Source of the DNA: Butyrivibrio sp.
Lineage (GTDB): Bacteria; Bacillota_A; Clostridia; Lachnospirales; Lachnospiraceae
Direction: 5' to 3'
Assembly (NCBI RefSeq): GCF_024699075.1
Contig: NZ_JAILQF010000007.1
Span: forward strand, 1 to 11,252
Length of the DNA stretch: 11,252 bases
In this document: piece after piece, positions 8,138 to 11,252 of the stretch
How positions within the stretch are numbered: position 1 is the stretch's first letter
Layout of the letters: every line of letters starts with the position of its first letter
Made by a program: the position numbers and the translations under genes
Notes under the pieces: model-generated
Told to the model about the DNA's origin: nothing
Databases searched by the model: none
The model's input: the letters and a program-made list of their open reading frames with translations, nothing else

Positions 8138-9580
8138 TTAAAACTGATGATTCTTAGAATCCTGCAGCATGACTTTTACTTCAAAGAGGTTATCTGCTGT
8201 GCTTATATAAACAGCACCAAGATATTTATCCGCAAGATTCATGACGCTCTTTAATCCTATTCCGTGCAGACTGGTATCTGACTTATACGACCTTTGGTTC
8301 TTTGATTCCTCACTAAAAACTTTCCTGCTTTTAAAGCTGTCATCATCCCCTTTTTCTACAACTCCGTCATAAGGATTGACTATTCTTATTAGGAAGAAGT
8401 TATTCTTCATCTCACCCGACAGCTCAATATATCTTTTATCTTCAGGTACATAGGAAACCGCTTCCAGAGCATTATCCAGAAGATTACTTAATATGATTCC
8501 TACATCCATGGCACTTATTTCTTTATCCTTGGGAAAAGAAAAATCGCATTCAAACCTGCATCCTCTTTTTTGCGAAAGTGCTGCTGCCTCATTTATAACT
8601 ACATCTGAAACAGGATTCCCAGTAGCATACAAAAATGCGCCTTCACTTAGCTCTACATTCATTTCGCTAAGATAATCAGATGCCTCCTCGTATCTGTGAT
8701 TTTCAAGGAAGCTTTTAAGAACCATCAGCTTTCCTGCCATATCATGGCGAAGGGCTCTTATTTTGTCATGATATTTTTCTGTATATTCTATCTTCTTCCT
8801 GATATAAGCCTGCTCCTGTAACTGCTCCTGCAATATAAGATCTTCTTCCTTAAGTCTTCTATAACGCTGCCAGGTTGCAACTGCTGTCATCTCCCCTATA
8901 AATATAAGGATCGCGATAAGAGGAAGTATAAACCTTAAATCTTTTTTCTCATCCAGTAAGACAAAAACCTCTTTTTCCAAAGGGACAACCATGATCTGCA
9001 CTATACTGTATGCGATCAGATAGGAAACAGTTGAATAGATGGATAGGTATACAGCCTCTGCAAGTGACATGTCGTATTGCTTCTTGCAGATTCTTCTTAT
9101 TATGAAATATGAAAAGGTAAAGAAGAAAAGAAGAAAAAGTACCTGAGCTATCATAAGCAAAAACAGAATAAAAAAGAGCTTGCCCATTGCTCCTTCTCCG
9201 GAATAATCCAGCACTTCTAAAGCCTTATCTGTAATAAAATCAAAAATTGTGAAATTAATAAGATGCCATATGTAAAAAATATTCTGCCACAGGAAAAAGA
9301 CAAAGATCATGTGCGCGAGCACCTTTGAATTATAAAAATAAAAGATAACAATTATCGTAAGAAGACATACCAGGAAATACCCAAATTTCGTTTCATATGG
9401 GATCATATAAAAAAACAGACCTTCCAATATAATAATTGTTGTAAGAAAAGCAGTCTTCCCGCTGTCAAGTACTTCCTTATCTATAAAAAGATTTACAAAT
9501 GCCCCAAAGAAAAAGCCTCTGACAAGTATAATTGCTATCGCATAGCTTTGCTCAATTATATAGAATTGTTCTTCCGACAT
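8138..9580 (-). CDS. Membrane sensor histidine kinase, AgrC-like GHKL type (480 residues)
   Basis: The first 236 residues are highly hydrophobic, with six or seven predicted membrane helices (about 11-32, 43-62, 66-84, 88-112, 133-161, 174-197, 216-236), as in peptide-sensing AgrC-like kinases. A cytoplasmic helix of about 238-275 leads to IRALRHDMAGKL (274-285), where His279 is the likely phosphorylation site. The N box is NLLDNALEA (366-374), and HGIGLKSV (439-446) is the glycine-rich ATP lid, typical of GHKL kinases (HATPase_c_5). A loop of charged residues (407-437) separates them. Start ATG 9580 follows GAGGGG closely. The regulator gene ends 47 bases upstream, so the two are one operon. 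The ligand is unknown; no agrB or agrD lies in the window. Confidence 0.9.
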   Translation of the reverse strand: MSEEQFYIIEQSYAIAIILVRGFFFGAFVNLFIDKEVLDSGKTAFLTTIIILEGLFFYMIPYETKFGYFLVCLLTIIVIFYFYNSKVLAHMIFVFFLWQNIFYIWHLINFTIFDFITDKALEVLDYSGEGAMGKLFFILFLLMIAQVLFLLFFFTFSYFIIRRICKKQYDMSLAEAVYLSIYSTVSYLIAYSIVQIMVVPLEKEVFVLLDEKKDLRFILPLIAILIFIGEMTAVATWQRYRRLKEEDLILQEQLQEQAYIRKKIEYTEKYHDKIRALRHDMAGKLMVLKSFLENHRYEEASDYLSEMNVELSEGAFLYATGNPVSDVVINEAAALSQKRGCRFECDFSFPKDKEISAMDVGIILSNLLDNALEAVSYVPEDKRYIELSGEMKNNFFLIRIVNPYDGVVEKGDDDSFKSRKVFSEESKNQRSYKSDTSLHGIGLKSVMNLADKYLGAVYISTADNLFEVKVMLQDSKNHQF

Positions 9581-9627
9581 CGTCCCCTCGCAAAATATGA
9601 GTTACTATTTTTGGCCATTAGCCAACT

Positions 9628-10395
9628 TCAGGATATGAAATTCATATATGCTCTTACAAAATCAGCATATTTATACTTGGATATGATCAAAGTCTCACCA
9701 TTATCCATATACGCTTCAGACCTTGAATAGCCTTTAATATGCTGCATGTTTACAAGGTATCCTCTGTGTATCCTAAAAAAAGAGTTGCCAAGTTCGTCCT
9801 CAAATTCGTTCATCCTCTTATATACATCCAAAGCCTTTCCTTCTGCATGAACTATGGATTTTCTGCCGCTGCTTTCAATATATAAGATATGCTTTTGTTT
9901 TATATTGATCATGTCTCTTCCTGTCTGAATGACAAGAGGCTTAGTATATAACTCATCATCTGATTGTCTTGTTGATAAATGCTGGGCATCAAGCCTTTTA
10001 AGTTCATCAACCGCTCTTTTAAGCTCATCTTCAAGTTCAATTTGGGTTACTGGCTTTAAGAGATAATCAAATGCCTTCACTAAAAAGGCATCTCCCATCC
10101 TGTCAGGAATACCCGTAACATATATAATCAGTGGTCTGGAAGCGCGCATACTTCTGCCATTATTTTCTACTCTCTTCCCAAGTTCTCTGGCAGTGTCAAT
10201 GCCATCAGCTCCTCCCATTGCAATGTCCAGAAAAAGAATATCCGGATTTACTCCGGCATCAATATCCCTAAGTAGTTCTTCCCCGGAATCATATTCTTTT
10301 ATTTCTGCCTTGTATGGACTTTTCAAAAGCCATTCGGAGATCAGGCTTCTGACAGCTTCCTCGTCATCACATACTGCAAAACGATATTTATCCAT
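9628..10395 (-). CDS. LytTR-family response regulator (255 residues)
   Basis: DNA-binding regulator paired with the adjacent kinase. The receiver domain (1-125) has acidic Asp10-Asp11, phosphoacceptor Asp57 in ILFLDIAMGGADG, Thr94 in IIYVTG and Lys114 in YLLKP. The LytTR DNA-binding domain spans about 150-253, with KHILYIESSGRKSIVH (168-183) and FFRIHRGYLVNMQHI (207-221). I place the start at ATG 10395: GAGGAAAG lies nine bases upstream, while a possible TTG at 10410 would sit on that ribosome binding site. Order is regulator then kinase. Upstream lie a LytTR-type direct repeat and a leader hairpin, which suggests autoregulation. The targets proposed here are itself and the FliD-like operon. 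Confidence 0.93.
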   Translation of the reverse strand: MDKYRFAVCDDEEAVRSLISEWLLKSPYKAEIKEYDSGEELLRDIDAGVNPDILFLDIAMGGADGIDTARELGKRVENNGRSMRASRPLIIYVTGIPDRMGDAFLVKAFDYLLKPVTQIELEDELKRAVDELKRLDAQHLSTRQSDDELYTKPLVIQTGRDMINIKQKHILYIESSGRKSIVHAEGKALDVYKRMNEFEDELGNSFFRIHRGYLVNMQHIKGYSRSEAYMDNGETLIISKYKYADFVRAYMNFIS

Positions 10396-10411
10396 TTGCG
10401 CTTTCCTCAAT

Positions 10412-10477
10412 TTACTTTAGCTCATCGATATGCTTAAATAACGCAAAAATGCTTAGCACGGACATCCATGTAAGCAT
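10412..10477 (-). CDS. Possible 21-codon leader peptide ahead of the response regulator
   Basis: ATG 10477 opens a frame beginning MLTWMSVLSIFALFK and ending HIDELK, with stop TAA at 10412-10414, 16 bases before the regulator ATG. Its start codon lies inside the left arm of the leader hairpin and its frame crosses the whole hairpin. The Shine-Dalgarno is poor: AAAGGG only three bases from ATG. A hydrophobic front with a charged end could be a small membrane peptide or an attenuation leader, or the frame may be chance. Confidence 0.2.
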   Translation of the reverse strand: MLTWMSVLSIFALFKHIDELK

Positions 10478-10480
10478 TTT
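10445..10480 (-). terminator. Hairpin with short U-run in the regulator leader (attenuator or terminator)
   Basis: On the minus strand AAAATGCTTA (10471-10480) pairs perfectly with TAAGCATTTT (10446-10455) around a 15-nt loop; a TTTTT run ends the stem. It lies after the proposed regulator promoter at 10500-10529 and before the regulator ATG at 10395, so it would act on the regulator's own transcript. Readthrough from the upstream gene would also meet it. The U-run is short, so partial termination is more likely than complete. Confidence 0.5.
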
Positions 10481-10499
10481 CCCTTTAAACTATGTATTT

Positions 10500-10529
10500 A
10501 TAATATCATCATGAATAATACTCTTTATA
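10500..10529 (-). promoter_or_regulatory. Candidate promoter of the regulator-kinase operon
   Basis: On the minus strand TATAAA (10524-10529), an 18-bp spacer and TATTAT (10500-10505). The -35 starts 10 bp after the LytTR direct repeat, the same distance as at the FliD-like operon. The -10 matches five of six positions and the -35 is weak, consistent with need for an activator. Sequence here is AT-rich, so other -10 boxes are possible. Confidence 0.4.
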
Positions 10530-10539
10530 TATTCATGTC

Positions 10540-10569
10540 ATTAATGGACGAATTATTGTAACGAATGGA
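10540..10569 (-). promoter_or_regulatory. LytTR/AgrA-type direct repeat upstream of the response regulator gene
   Basis: On the minus strand TCCATTCGT (10561-10569), a 12-bp spacer, then TCCATTAAT (10540-10548). Each copy matches eight of nine positions of the LytTR consensus, and spacing is identical to the site at 8075-8104. It begins five bases after the stop of the upstream gene, which places it for autoregulation of the regulator-kinase operon. Confidence 0.65.
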
Positions 10570-10574
10570 CATTA

Positions 10575-11252
10575 CTATCTCTTCCATTTATCCGAGAAGT
10601 CAATCAGTTTCATCAGATCATTCTCATCTCTAGAAATAGCATCATCAACATTTGACTTTAGCTGAGCCGGGTACTGAGCATCGTAAGCAGGTCTCATCAT
10701 ATCTTCATAAGAAGCCATTAATTTTTTCACAGCGTTTTTATTTGAAATATCTGTACTTCTGATGTTATCGCGGATGTTTGCAATAAGATCCCGATCTGTT
10801 GCGATATCTGTACTGGCATACTCATTAACTGATTTTCTTACTTCTTCAGGTACATGAACTTCAATGCCAAAATACTTTCCGGATGAAGGATCGTCATTGG
10901 TTCTGATTTTCTTATTTACCAGCATCCTGTCCTGCGTATTTAACAGATTGTCATTAAAGTCTTTCATAGCTCGGCTGATTACTTTTGCCTGGTCTTCGCG
11001 AAAGTTTTTGGATGCCAGATCATCCACGACCTTCTGAGCCACTTCCATCTTGGCGTAATCTCTGTAGCTGAGATATCCATTCTTTAACTGACTTCCGATA
11101 CCTGTTATCATATCTCTTGCAGCAGATAACTCCTCATCATTAAAAGAAGCTCCGCCAATTTTATAAACACCTTCTGCATTTTTGCTTACCGGTATGTCTT
11201 TTTCATATAAAGCGCTTACAGGATGATTATTCCAGGAATCTCTCACTTTTTC
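10575..11252 (-). CDS. Unrecognised protein, C-terminal 225 residues (5' end outside window)
   Basis: An open frame runs from the right edge of the window to TAG at 10575-10577. A GTG at 11244-11246 could be read as a start, but the frame stays open past it to the edge (Glu-Lys before it) and no ribosome binding site can be seen, so the gene probably begins outside. The visible part is soluble, charged and mostly helical, with no membrane segment and no family I recognise. Points to note are NEEL-like text FNDEELSAARDMITGIGSQLK near 36-56, YFGIEVHVPEEVRKS near 125-139, and a C-terminus ending DKWKR. It precedes the two-component genes in the same direction, so it may belong to the same accessory module. 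Function unknown. Confidence 0.7.
   Translation of the reverse strand, partial: EKVRDSWNNHPVSALYEKDIPVSKNAEGVYKIGGASFNDEELSAARDMITGIGSQLKNGYLSYRDYAKMEVAQKVVDDLASKNFREDQAKVISRAMKDFNDNLLNTQDRMLVNKKIRTNDDPSSGKYFGIEVHVPEEVRKSVNEYASTDIATDRDLIANIRDNIRSTDISNKNAVKKLMASYEDMMRPAYDAQYPAQLKSNVDDAISRDENDLMKLIDFSDKWKR

Noticed and set aside
9600..9625. Terminator between the regulator and kinase genes (TTGGC/GCCAA)
   Set aside because: The stem is only 5 bp and is followed by A rather than T on the coding strand, so the operon is probably continuous.
8138..10395. Complete agr quorum-sensing locus
   Set aside because: Only the AgrC/AgrA-like pair is present. No AgrB-like membrane protease or AgrD precursor can be found; the 21-codon frame at 10412-10477 is not enough.
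10396..10410. TTG at 10410 as start of the response regulator
   Set aside because: It overlaps the GAGGAAAG ribosome binding site, and the receiver domain begins normally at ATG 10395.

Overview
The window looks like chromosomal DNA of an anaerobic, low-to-moderate GC Clostridia, most likely a motile Lachnospiraceae (Butyrivibrio / Pseudobutyrivibrio / Roseburia type). The grounds are a homodimeric-type pyruvate:ferredoxin oxidoreductase beside a clostridial 2[4Fe-4S] ferredoxin, the Firmicutes gene order gdpP-rplI-dnaB, strong AGGAGG-type ribosome binding sites, and an AgrC/AgrA-type sensor-regulator pair. The genus is an inference from gene style; no rRNA or tRNA is present to confirm it.

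Region 1 (1-2150), fermentation module. The N-terminal 467 codons of nifJ run leftward off the window edge. A 435-bp divergent region separates nifJ from a rightward 56-residue ferredoxin, its probable electron acceptor. That region holds a good nifJ promoter with a palindrome over its -35 box, a nifJ leader of about 190 nt with hairpins, and a ferredoxin promoter with a structured 5' leader. Three perfect hairpins follow the ferredoxin, the last being a clear terminator.

Region 2 (2151-6203), housekeeping operon on the minus strand. gdpP (cyclic-di-AMP phosphodiesterase) overlaps rplI (ribosomal protein L9) by an ATGA, and dnaB (replicative helicase) follows after 88 bp. The gdpP promoter is an extended -10 type with one palindrome centred on the -10 and a GC-rich one at -35.

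Region 3 (6204-11252), accessory module, all minus strand. In transcription order it holds: an unrecognised gene cut by the window edge; a LytTR response regulator; a GHKL histidine kinase; a small protein resembling the C-terminal part of the flagellar cap protein FliD; and a protein with EF-hand-like calcium loops and a very basic tail, followed by a terminator. Two 9-12-9 direct repeats fit the AgrA/LytTR binding consensus. One lies upstream of the regulator gene and one upstream of the FliD-like gene, each 10 bp from a weak -35-like element. The simplest reading is an autoregulated two-component system that switches on two proteins without signal peptides, possibly flagellum- or surface-associated. 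A hairpin and a 21-codon frame lie in the regulator's leader.

No tRNA, rRNA, CRISPR array, insertion sequence, attachment site or replication origin was seen. Two apparent start codons (7975 and 10410) fall inside Shine-Dalgarno sequences, so I moved those starts to 7966 and 10395.
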